21,513 nt of DNA, from positions 1 through 21,513 of the forward strand of contig CALESR010000073.1 in the NCBI GenBank assembly GCA_937907485.1, read 5' to 3'. This document shows, one piece after another, positions 14,178 through 21,513 of this stretch (within the stretch, counting starts at the first letter, position 1; each line of letters opens with the position of its first letter). The position numbers were made by a program, and so were the translations under genes. Below the pieces are notes generated by a model that did no database searches, was not told where the DNA came from, and saw nothing but the letters and a program-made list of their open reading frames with translations. The DNA comes from an uncultured Paracoccaceae bacterium (GTDB lineage: Bacteria; Pseudomonadota; Alphaproteobacteria; Rhodobacterales; Rhodobacteraceae).

Positions 14178-15407
14178 TCAGTCGGCGGCGGCCAGCGCCA
14201 GCCCGTCGACCACGGCGGTAAAGGCATCCGCCGAGCGCACCGTGGCCTGCGGCATCAGGCCCTGCATCGCGTCGCGCACCAGATGCATCAGGCTGGAGCC
14301 GCCGACCAGCACGACCTCGCCAACCGCCTCAGGGCCGACCCCGGCGAGGGCCAGCGTCTCGGCCGCGGCGGCGCGCAGGCTGTCGGTGTGCTGGGCCAGT
14401 GCGGCATCCAGACTGGCGGGCGTCACCTGTGCCATCAGCCCGGCTTCGATCTCGGCCATGTCGATCAGGCCAAGGCCGCCGTCGCGGTTGGCGGCGATCT
14501 TGCCGCGCTCGACGGCAAAGGCGAGGCCGTGGCCCAGTTCCTCGTCCAGCACCGTGCGAAACCGCGCCATCACGGCGGGTTCGACCGCCAGTTTCACCAT
14601 CTCAGCCGCCTGCCGCCGCGCATCGGGGGCATAGAGAAACGGGATCTTGGCCCAGGTCGCCAACTCGACAAAGGGCGCGCGCGGCACCGGCAGCAGACCG
14701 GGCCCCATCGGGCGGCGCAACTGCCCGCCAAGGCCCAGCAGCGGCATCGCATGGGTCAGGCTGACCGCCTGATCGAAATCGGTGCCGCCCAGCCGGATGC
14801 CGTGGCTGCACAGGATCTTCGGCCGCCTGTCTGTGCTGCGAAACAGCGAGAAATCCGAGGTGCCGCCGCCGATGTCGACGATCAGCCCCAGCCCGGCGCC
14901 GGGGCGGTGGGCGGCCAGCGCGGCGGCCTCAGGCTCGGGCAGGAAATCCACCGCGTCGAACCCGGCTGCGAGGTAGCAGGCGCGCAGATCGGCCTCGGCC
15001 TGCGCGTCGCGGGCGGTGTCGCGGGTGTGGAAATGCACCGGACGGCCCGACAGCGCGCGGCGAAAGGTCAGGCCGGTCGCCGCCTGAGACCGGATGCGGA
15101 CCTCGGCCAGAAAGGCGGTGATGACCTCGGCCAGCGTGCGCCGCTTGCCGCCGATCAGCCGGGATTCGTGCAGCAGGGGCAGGCCCAGCACCGATTTGAG
15201 CGCCCGCATGTAGCGGCCCTCGTCACCGGCGATCAGCGCCTCGGCAGCGGCGGCACCAAGGCGCATTGCGCCGCCGCCTGCGGGAAAGAACACCGCTGTC
15301 GGCAGGGTGTCGGCGCCGCGCTCGACCGGAATGCGGTAGACGCCGCCCGCATGCGCCAGCGCCGCAGCCGAATTCGAGGTGCCAAAGTCGATTGCCAAGC
15401 GGTGCAT
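14178..15407 (-). CDS. Hsp70 family protein, YegD-like, without substrate-binding domain
   Basis: 409-residue actin-fold ATPase. Phosphate-1 loop DFGTSNS is at residues 7-13, phosphate-2 DIGGGTSD at 178-185, and the adenosine motif VLVGGSSLMHLV at 366-377, so ATP binding should be intact. The protein ends right after the nucleotide-binding domain, lacking the peptide-binding and lid domains of DnaK, as in YegD. ATG 15407 gives MHRLAIDFGTSNSA, a standard beginning; the open frame upstream is antisense to the exonuclease gene. It is divergent from the exonuclease with 121 bases between starts. Function is unknown; YegD proteins are described as possible chaperones. The family call is firm. Confidence 0.9.
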   Translation of the reverse strand: MHRLAIDFGTSNSAAALAHAGGVYRIPVERGADTLPTAVFFPAGGGAMRLGAAAAEALIAGDEGRYMRALKSVLGLPLLHESRLIGGKRRTLAEVITAFLAEVRIRSQAATGLTFRRALSGRPVHFHTRDTARDAQAEADLRACYLAAGFDAVDFLPEPEAAALAAHRPGAGLGLIVDIGGGTSDFSLFRSTDRRPKILCSHGIRLGGTDFDQAVSLTHAMPLLGLGGQLRRPMGPGLLPVPRAPFVELATWAKIPFLYAPDARRQAAEMVKLAVEPAVMARFRTVLDEELGHGLAFAVERGKIAANRDGGLGLIDMAEIEAGLMAQVTPASLDAALAQHTDSLRAAAAETLALAGVGPEAVGEVVLVGGSSLMHLVRDAMQGLMPQATVRSADAFTAVVDGLALAAAD

Positions 15408-15528
15408 GTCTGGGTCCGGGCCAAAGAGCGCCGCAGTAATCGAGGCACGGGCCGCTGGCAAGGCAGCGCGGGCTTGCCCAGCGCCGGGCGGCGCGGCTAA
15501 TCTGCGCGACATCAACGGGGAGCGCGGC

Positions 15529-16116
15529 ATGACAACTCGGCAAAAGGGCCCCGCCGGGCTGCCGCAGGGCCGGTTCCGCTTTGTCGCGCTGGATGTGGAA
15601 ACCGCGAATGGCTCGTCGGCCAGCATCTGCCAGATCGGCCTCGCCGCTGTCACGGATGAGGCGCGGATCGTCACCTGGTCCAGCGTGATCGACCCGCGCT
15701 GCGCGTTTTCGCCCTTCAACATCCAGTTGCACGGCATCGGCCCCGATCAGGTGCGCGGCGCGCCGGGGTTCGAGCAGGTGCTGGCCTGGCTGGAGCCGTT
15801 GCTGGCGTCGCAGCCGGTGATCCAGCACAGCAGTTTCGACCGCCGCGCCGTGGCCGGGGCCTGCGAGGCGCTGGGCCGCGAGGCGCCGCCGTGGCGCTGG
15901 GGCGATTCGGTGCTGATCGCGCGGCGCGCCTGGCCCGAGTTCACCAGCAACGGCGGGCACGGGCTGGCGCATCTGAAGCGGCAGTTGGACCTGCGATTCC
16001 ACCACCATGACGCGGGCGAGGATGCCCGCGCCGCCGCCGAGGTGGTACTGCGCGCCGAGGCCCGCACCGGGCGGGCCTTTGACGAGATCCTGGGCTGGGT
16101 GCGGGCGCCCGGCTGA
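15529..16116 (+). CDS. DEDDh 3'-5' exonuclease (DNA polymerase III epsilon-like)
   Basis: 195-residue exonuclease of the RNase T/DnaQ superfamily. The catalytic set is visible: D22 and E24 (ALDVETANG), D104 (QHSSFDRRAV), H160 and D165 (HHHDAGEDARAA), that is DEDDh with two metal ions. Other family marks are ICQIGLAAV and FNIQLHGIGPDQV. ATG 15529 has GGGGAG about 7 bases upstream; an earlier in-frame ATG at 15379 would overlap the divergent Hsp70-like gene and add unrelated residues. It is too short and isolated to be the replicative proofreading subunit, and more likely acts in repair or RNA trimming. Its stop is 3 bases from that of the convergent RND gene. Confidence 0.9.
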   Translation: MTTRQKGPAGLPQGRFRFVALDVETANGSSASICQIGLAAVTDEARIVTWSSVIDPRCAFSPFNIQLHGIGPDQVRGAPGFEQVLAWLEPLLASQPVIQHSSFDRRAVAGACEALGREAPPWRWGDSVLIARRAWPEFTSNGGHGLAHLKRQLDLRFHHHDAGEDARAAAEVVLRAEARTGRAFDEILGWVRAPG

Positions 16117-16119
16117 GAC

Positions 16120-19100
16120 TCAATGCGCGTCGGCGGGCCGGTTGCGGGTCATGAAGCGTTTGACCCGCGTGGACAGCCAATCGACATAGGTCAGCATCAC
16201 CGGCACCACCACCAGCGTCAGCAGGGTTGACGAGATCAGCCCGCCGATCACCGCATGCGCCATCGAGGCGTTCTGCTCGGACCCTTCGTGGATGGTCAGT
16301 GCCAGCGGCAACATGCCGAAGATCATCGCCAGCGTGGTCATGATGATCGGGCGAAAGCGCGTCGTCCCGGCCTCGATCAGCGCCGGGCGCACCGCCATGC
16401 CGTCGAGCATGTGGTGGTTGGCGTTGTCGACGAGCAGGATGGCGTTCTTGACCACCAGACCCATCAGCATGACGAAGCCGATCATCGAATACATGTTCAG
16501 CGTCGAGCCCCAGGCCAGCAGGCCGACCAGCACGCCTATCAGCGACAGCGGCAGGGCGATCATGATGGCGACGGGCTGCACGAAGCTGCCGAACTGGCTG
16601 GCGATCACCAGATAGATGAACACCACCGCCAGCGCCAAGGCTGCCGCCATGTTGGCCGAGGTTTCGGCCAGCATCTCGGCATCGCCGCCGAACTGATAGG
16701 TGATCCCCGGCGGCAGGCTCATCGCGTCCAGCCCCGCCGTGATGTCGGTGACGATGTCGCCCAGCACGCGGCCTTCGACATTGGCGGTGACGGTGATGAC
16801 GCGGGTCAGGTTCTCGCGCTCGATCTTGGCCGGGCCGGTGGTCTGGCGCAGTTCGGCGATCTCGCCCAGCGCCACGCTGCGCGGATCGGCGCCGCGGGTC
16901 TGCGCCACTGGCAGAAAGGCCAGCCCCTCGCGCGCGTTGTTGCGCAGGGATTCGGGCAGGCGCAGCAGGATCGGCGCACTGGTGCCGTCGCGCTGGGTCA
17001 GTTCGCTGACCTCCTGGCCGGCGATCAGCACGCGCAGCGCCGCCCCGACGGCCTGCGCATTGACGCCCAGATCGGTCGAAACCTGCCGGTCCAGCACGAA
17101 ATCCAGCATCGGCTGGGCGTCGGCGGTGCCCAGACGGGCCTCGATGGTGCCGGGAACTGCGGCCAGCATGTCACGGATCGCGCGGGCCGAGGCCGCCAGC
17201 GCCGCCGGATTGGCGCCGCGCACCTTGATGGTGATCGGCGCCTCGTCCGGGCCGACGCCGATGGCGGTCAGCACCTGCAGCTCGACCCCCGGCACCACGG
17301 CCAGCGCCTGCCGCACCACGGGGCCCATCTGCACCGCCGACAGGCTGCGCTCGCGCGGGCGCACCAGATTGACGATGATCGTCGCCTCGTTGTCGCCCGA
17401 GCGCGGCGCGGCGGCGACCGTGGTATAGACGCTTTCAACCTCGGGCATGGCGCGCAGGATGGCGGTGACCTGTTCGGCCTTGATGGCGGTATAGTCCTGT
17501 GACGAGCCCGCGGGCGTGTCGATATTGACCTGAATGCGGCTTTCGTCGCGGGCGGGCAGGAATTCGGCCCCCATCAGCGGGATCAGGAAGAAACTGCCGA
17601 CAAACAGCGCCAGCGCCCCGGCGAGGGTGGTCAGCCGCCAGCGCAGGCACCAGCCCAGCACCCGGCGATAGACGCGGGCGAGGGCCTCGAACCCGTGGTC
17701 GAAGCGGGCGACCAGACGGCCAAAGGCGCCGCGCCGGACGCCGGGCTGCGCGGCGGGGTCATACCAGACCGAGGACAGCATGGGGTCGAGCGTGAAGCTG
17801 ACGAAGAGCGACACCAGCACCGCCACCGAAACAGTGACGCCGAACTGCAGAAAGAACTTGCCGACGATGCCGTCCATGAAGGCCAGCGGCATGAAGACCG
17901 CGACAATCGACAGCGAGGTCGCCAGCACGGCAAAGCCGATCTCATAGGTGCCTTCGAGCGCCGCCTGCACATGGGTTTTGCCCATGTGCAGATGGCGGGT
18001 GATGTTCTCGCGCACGACGATGGCGTCGTCGATGATGATGCCGATCGACAGGATCAGCGCCAGCATCGTCATGGTGTTCAGCGTGAAGCCCAGCATGGCG
18101 ATCACCGCCAGCGTGCCGAGGATCGACACCGGCAGCGTCAGGCCGGTGATGACGGTCGAGCGCCACGAGTTGAGGAAGAGAAACACGATGGCCGTGGCCA
18201 GCAGGCCGCCCTCGATCAGCGTGGCCTGCACGGTTTCAAAGCTGGCCTCGATGGGCGCGGCCGAGTTGCGCAAGAGCGAGATTTCCGCCCCGCCCAGCGC
18301 GCCGGTCGCCCGCAGGCGGTCAACCGCGGCCAGCACCGCATGGGCGACCTGCACGGTATTGCCGCCCTCGATCTTGACCACGTTGATCGCCAGCGCGGTG
18401 ACACCGTTGAAGAACGCCATGCCCTCGGCCTCGGAGGTGCCCCAGCGCACGGTCGCCAGATCGTCCAGCGTGATGGCCGCGCCGCCTTGGCGGGTGATGA
18501 CCATGGCGCGCAGCTCTTCCAGCGTGGACACCTCGGTGTTGAGTTGCACCGACTGCACCACCAGCCCGTTGATGACCGAGCCGGTCGGCAGCGTCAGGTT
18601 GTCGCTTTGCAGCGCGTTGACCACATCCGACACCCCCAGCCCGAAGGCGCGCAGGCGGTCCGGGTCGATCAGCACCTCGACCTCATCGGTCACGGCGCCG
18701 ACGATATCGGCGCTGCCGACCCCGTCGATGGCCGTCAGCGCGGGCACCACGATGTCATCGGCCAGATCGGTCAATTCGGTCAGGCTGCGGTCGGGCGCGG
18801 AAATCGCCAGCGAGATCACCGGTTCCGAGGTGGGGTTGAAGCGCACCACGGTCGGCGCCTCTGCATCCGAGGGCAATTGCGAGATCACGGCGGCGATGCG
18901 GTCGCGGACCTCTTGCGCGGCGACGATGCTGTCGCTGTCGAGGTCGAACATCATCACCACGGTCGAATGGCTGTCTTGCGAGGTCGAGGAAATGGTATCG
19001 ACCCCGGCCAGCGTGTTCACGGCGGTTTCGATCACCTCGGTGATCTCGGATTCCACCGACTCGGGCGAGGCGCCGGGCCAGGGGGTCAGGATGGCGACGA

Positions 19101-19230
19101 CGGGAAAATCGACATTCGGGAACTGGTCGATGGGCAGCGTGCGATAGGCACTCACGCCAAAGACAGTGATGGCGATCATCACCATGACGGCAAAGACCGG
19201 CTGCAGGACCGAGATGCGGGTCAGGAACAT
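16120..19230 (-). CDS. RND efflux transporter, HAE1/AcrB family
   Basis: 1036-residue inner-membrane drug/proton antiporter, full family length. The N-terminus MFLTRISVLQPVFAVMVMIA is the usual first transmembrane segment. Proton-relay residues are present: D401-D402 in TM4 (IGIIIDDAIVVREN) and K928 in TM10 (MGLVVKNAILLVDN). The two large periplasmic loops and the internal duplication are complete. The start is 4 bases after the adaptor stop, so both are co-translated. It would export hydrophobic or amphiphilic compounds together with the adaptor and an outer-membrane channel not found in the window. Substrates cannot be predicted. Confidence 0.95.
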   Translation of the reverse strand: MFLTRISVLQPVFAVMVMIAITVFGVSAYRTLPIDQFPNVDFPVVAILTPWPGASPESVESEITEVIETAVNTLAGVDTISSTSQDSHSTVVMMFDLDSDSIVAAQEVRDRIAAVISQLPSDAEAPTVVRFNPTSEPVISLAISAPDRSLTELTDLADDIVVPALTAIDGVGSADIVGAVTDEVEVLIDPDRLRAFGLGVSDVVNALQSDNLTLPTGSVINGLVVQSVQLNTEVSTLEELRAMVITRQGGAAITLDDLATVRWGTSEAEGMAFFNGVTALAINVVKIEGGNTVQVAHAVLAAVDRLRATGALGGAEISLLRNSAAPIEASFETVQATLIEGGLLATAIVFLFLNSWRSTVITGLTLPVSILGTLAVIAMLGFTLNTMTMLALILSIGIIIDDAIVVRENITRHLHMGKTHVQAALEGTYEIGFAVLATSLSIVAVFMPLAFMDGIVGKFFLQFGVTVSVAVLVSLFVSFTLDPMLSSVWYDPAAQPGVRRGAFGRLVARFDHGFEALARVYRRVLGWCLRWRLTTLAGALALFVGSFFLIPLMGAEFLPARDESRIQVNIDTPAGSSQDYTAIKAEQVTAILRAMPEVESVYTTVAAAPRSGDNEATIIVNLVRPRERSLSAVQMGPVVRQALAVVPGVELQVLTAIGVGPDEAPITIKVRGANPAALAASARAIRDMLAAVPGTIEARLGTADAQPMLDFVLDRQVSTDLGVNAQAVGAALRVLIAGQEVSELTQRDGTSAPILLRLPESLRNNAREGLAFLPVAQTRGADPRSVALGEIAELRQTTGPAKIERENLTRVITVTANVEGRVLGDIVTDITAGLDAMSLPPGITYQFGGDAEMLAETSANMAAALALAVVFIYLVIASQFGSFVQPVAIMIALPLSLIGVLVGLLAWGSTLNMYSMIGFVMLMGLVVKNAILLVDNANHHMLDGMAVRPALIEAGTTRFRPIIMTTLAMIFGMLPLALTIHEGSEQNASMAHAVIGGLISSTLLTLVVVPVMLTYVDWLSTRVKRFMTRNRPADAH

Positions 19231-19234
19231 CGGC

Positions 19235-20314
19235 TTACTCCGCGATCGTCACGGCGGCGCCGGGGGCCAGACCGCGCAGCGGCATCGCCACCACCGTCTC
19301 GCCCGCTGTCAGCCCGCCAAGGATCTGCACCAGCGCGCCCGAGGACCATTCCGGCCCCAGTTCGACCGGCTGCGCCACCGCGACGCCGTCACGCAGCACC
19401 ATCACCAGAGCCCCGCCCTGCACCGCGTCGCGCGGCACGGCCAGCGCACCCTCGGCGACGCGCAATTCGATCAGCCCGGTGACAAAGGCGCCACCGCGCA
19501 GCAGCCCTTCCGGGTTGGGCAGCGACAGGTAGAACCGCAGCGAGCGCGTGCCGGTTTCAGCAACCGGGTTGATGCGCTCGACCTCGGCGCGCATCGGGCC
19601 GCGCGCCTCGCCGGGCAGGTCCAGCAGCGCCGTCTGACCGACCGCCAGATCAAGCGTGTCGATGATCGGCGCCACGGCCTCGACCGTGACGGTGGAGAGA
19701 TCGACGAGGGAAATCACCCGCGCCCCGGCACCGACCAGTTGCCCCTCTTCGACCGAGCGCGCCGAAACCACCCCGGCAAAGGGCGCGCGGATCGTCGCGC
19801 GGTTGAGGTTGCTCTGCGCCAGCCGGACCTGGATTTCCAGCGACTGGATCGAGGCCGCCAGAACGTCCACCTGACTTTGCGCATTGTCGAGCGTGGTGCG
19901 CGAGGCGACGCCACTGGCCGACAGCGAATTCGCCCGCGCCAGTGCCGCGCGCGCCGAATCCAGTTGCACCCGCGTCGAGGCCAGACCGGCCTGCTGCGCT
20001 TCGAGTTGCAGTTGCAGGTCGGCGGTGGCGATTTCGATCAGCACCTGACCTTCGTCCACCCGCTCGCCCACCTGCACCAGCACCCGTTCGGCAAGGCCAC
20101 CCACCTGCGCCGACAGGTCGACCTGCCGCGAGGGTTCGACCGTGCCGGAAAAGCGCAGGCTCTGGGTCAGGCGCGCGGGCTCGACCCGGTAGAGTTCGGA
20201 CGGGTGCAGGATCATCGGACGCGCGGCGTCCTGCGCGAGGGCGGGCAGGGCGAACAGGGCGAGGCTGGCGATCAGCGCGAGGATCGGCCGACGGGGGGCG
20301 AGGCGTTGGGGCAT
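19235..20314 (-). CDS. RND efflux periplasmic adaptor subunit (membrane fusion protein)
   Basis: 359-residue periplasmic adaptor linking the RND pump to an outer-membrane channel. The signal peptide ends near residue 27 (LPALA|QDAA). A biotinyl-lipoyl half motif is at VDLSAQVGGLAERVLVQVGE, its partner at ATIRAPFAGVVSARSVEEGQ. Between them lies an alpha-helical hairpin of about 75 residues rich in Q, A and L. The beta-barrel and membrane-proximal domains follow (VAETGTRSLRFYLSLP; LAVPRDAVQG). There is no lipobox cysteine, so it is a soluble or signal-anchored form. The ribosome binding site is weak (GAGAG). It is first of the adaptor-pump pair, with the histidine kinase gene 90 bases upstream. 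Confidence 0.92.
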   Translation of the reverse strand: MPQRLAPRRPILALIASLALFALPALAQDAARPMILHPSELYRVEPARLTQSLRFSGTVEPSRQVDLSAQVGGLAERVLVQVGERVDEGQVLIEIATADLQLQLEAQQAGLASTRVQLDSARAALARANSLSASGVASRTTLDNAQSQVDVLAASIQSLEIQVRLAQSNLNRATIRAPFAGVVSARSVEEGQLVGAGARVISLVDLSTVTVEAVAPIIDTLDLAVGQTALLDLPGEARGPMRAEVERINPVAETGTRSLRFYLSLPNPEGLLRGGAFVTGLIELRVAEGALAVPRDAVQGGALVMVLRDGVAVAQPVELGPEWSSGALVQILGGLTAGETVVAMPLRGLAPGAAVTIAE

Positions 20315-20365
20315 TCTACTCTCATCTTTGGGCGCGACGACGCGCCGTTGCGCTGGTGTCTACAG

Positions 20366-20379
20366 AGGCAACCTTGCCT
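20366..20379. promoter_or_regulatory. 14-bp palindrome ahead of the efflux genes
   Basis: AGGCAA-CC-TTGCCT is a perfect inverted repeat in the 90 bases between the histidine kinase stop and the adaptor start. No T-run follows on the minus strand, so it is a poor terminator; an operator for the cognate response regulator or another repressor is possible. Confidence 0.4.
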
Positions 20380-20404
20380 GAGGATTGCAGCCGTCGCCCG
20401 GCGG

Positions 20405-21513
20405 TCAGCCCCGCGCCATCGGCAGGCGCACGATGAACTCGGCCCCGCCGCCCGGCGCGTCGGCGATGTGGATGCTGCCGCCCATGCGCAACACGGCCTC
20501 GCTGGCCAGATGCAGGCCGAGGCCGGTGCCCTGCCCGGCGCCCGACAGCCGATAGAAGGGTTCGAACAGCCGCGAGCGCGCCTCGGGCGGGATGCCCGGC
20601 CCGGTGTCACGCACCCGCAGCACGGCGGGCCCCGTGCCGTCGGCCTCGACGCTGACCTCGATCGAGCCGCCCGCCGCATGGGTGATCGCATTCTGGATCA
20701 GGTTCGACACCACCCGCACCAGCGCGTGGCGGTCCACCATCACCGGGACCGGCTGGCCCGGCGCGTCAAAGCCGATCTGATTGCCCGAGGCAATCGCCAG
20801 CGGCGCCAGATCGGCGGCCACCTCGCCCGCGAGATCCACCAGATCGCAGCGCTGCAGGCGGGTGGTGTCCTGATCCAGCCGCTGCAGGTCGAGCAACTGG
20901 TCGGCCAGCGTCGCCAGCCGCGCGACATCCAGCGACAGCCGGTCGCGGTCGGACCCCGGCGGCAGCAGTTGCACCCGGGTCGCCAGCACGGCAATCGGCG
21001 TGCGCAATTCATGCGCAGCGTCGGAGAGGAAGCGCTGGCGGCGCGCGAACCCCTCGTCCAGCCGGGAAAGCGCGGTGTTCATCGCGCCGACCAGTTGCAG
21101 GATCTCGACCGGCAGGTTGTCGCCGCTCAGCCGTGCGCCGCGCTGGTTGACGTCGATCGCCCCGGCCTCGGCGGCGGCGGCGGTGACGCCGCGCAGGGCG
21201 CGCCGGATGATGAAGGGCAGCGCCACCACCGTCAGCAGGGTCATCAGCGCGGCGATGGCGATGAAATAGGAATTCAGCACCATCAGGCCAAAGGAGAAGG
21301 GCCGCAGCGTCGGCCCGCCGCCGGTGACCACCCAGACGCGGCCGACCGGGCTGTCCTCGCGCCGGACCTGCGCCACCGGCAGCCCGCCCTCGCCCGGCTG
21401 GACGAAATCGGCCCAGACCATGACGTCGAGATTGGCAAAGAGCGCGTCCAGCGCCGCCGGCGGCTGGCCAAAGCGCAGCACGCGGCCGGCCTCGTCACGG
21501 ATGTGATACCAGC
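20405..21513 (-). CDS. Two-component sensor histidine kinase (partial, N-terminus outside window)
   Basis: The C-terminal 369 or so residues of a membrane histidine kinase; the frame stays open through the window end, reading WYHIRDEAGRVLRFG, so the GTG at 21481 is not the true start. A periplasmic segment is followed by a transmembrane helix (SYFIAIAALMTLLTVVALPFI), a HAMP-like region, the H-box DAAHELRTP with the phospho-acceptor histidine, N-box SNLIQNAITHA, G1 RVRDTGPGIP, and G2 GQGTGLGLHLA. It is upstream of and co-directional with the RND adaptor and pump, suggesting it controls them through a response regulator encoded beyond the window. The signal sensed is unknown. Confidence 0.93.
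   Translation of the reverse strand, partial: WYHIRDEAGRVLRFGQPPAALDALFANLDVMVWADFVQPGEGGLPVAQVRREDSPVGRVWVVTGGGPTLRPFSFGLMVLNSYFIAIAALMTLLTVVALPFIIRRALRGVTAAAAEAGAIDVNQRGARLSGDNLPVEILQLVGAMNTALSRLDEGFARRQRFLSDAAHELRTPIAVLATRVQLLPPGSDRDRLSLDVARLATLADQLLDLQRLDQDTTRLQRCDLVDLAGEVAADLAPLAIASGNQIGFDAPGQPVPVMVDRHALVRVVSNLIQNAITHAAGGSIEVSVEADGTGPAVLRVRDTGPGIPPEARSRLFEPFYRLSGAGQGTGLGLHLASEAVLRMGGSIHIADAPGGGAEFIVRLPMARG

Noticed and set aside
17695..19482. 595-residue open frame on the plus strand
   Set aside because: Antisense to the RND transporter and adaptor, which have full-length conserved proteins; the frame is H/R/D/Q rich without domains.

Overview
The window is about 21.5 kb of very GC-rich, densely packed bacterial DNA. 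Gene content (a TRAP transporter binding protein, single-permease polar amino acid ABC transporter, tripartite FAD/2Fe-2S amine dehydrogenase, YegD-type Hsp70) and codon use suggest an alphaproteobacterium, most likely Rhodobacterales (Rhodobacter/Paracoccus relatives). That placement is inference; there is no rRNA or marker gene. I saw no tRNA, rRNA, CRISPR, insertion sequence or phage gene.

Layout. (1) 1-938, minus: most of a TRAP transporter periplasmic binding protein, cut by the window start. (2) 939-1405: gene-free, with several short perfect palindromes, then a 55-residue unknown protein (1406-1573) with its own hairpin terminator. (3) 1716-3584, plus: a YeiH-type putative sulfate exporter followed by its LysR regulator, with a LysR-type inverted repeat (TTATCG-N11-CGATAA) ahead of the pair. 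(4) 3589-13215: the central amino acid catabolic locus, made of two divergent operons around a 310-base control region (8002-8311). Leftward: binding protein, permease and ATPase of an ABC amino acid importer, then a saccharopine/lysine dehydrogenase-like enzyme, then a LysR regulator. Rightward: a DadA-like FAD subunit, a 75-residue [2Fe-2S] subunit, an FAD/BFD-domain subunit, an aldehyde dehydrogenase and a DapA-family lyase/deaminase. The control region holds two near-identical 16-base palindromes (TGCAAA-N4-kTTGCA) exactly 74 bases apart.

(5) 13278-14174, plus: a cation diffusion facilitator. (6) 14178-16116: a divergent pair of a short Hsp70/YegD-like ATPase and a DEDDh exonuclease. (7) 16120-21513, minus: a histidine kinase (cut by the window end), a periplasmic adaptor and an RND efflux transporter.

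The rightward operon follows the logic and apparent order of the D-hydroxyproline branch of hydroxyproline catabolism (lhpB-F-E-G-C type): oxidation of cis-4-hydroxy-D-proline by the flavin trimer, deamination by the DapA-like enzyme to alpha-ketoglutarate semialdehyde, then oxidation to alpha-ketoglutarate. However, the proline-racemase-family epimerase that normally starts this route is absent from the window, and a saccharopine-dehydrogenase-like enzyme is part of the importer operon instead. The true substrate could therefore be a different imino acid or an opine. This variant locus and its paired operators are the most interesting content.
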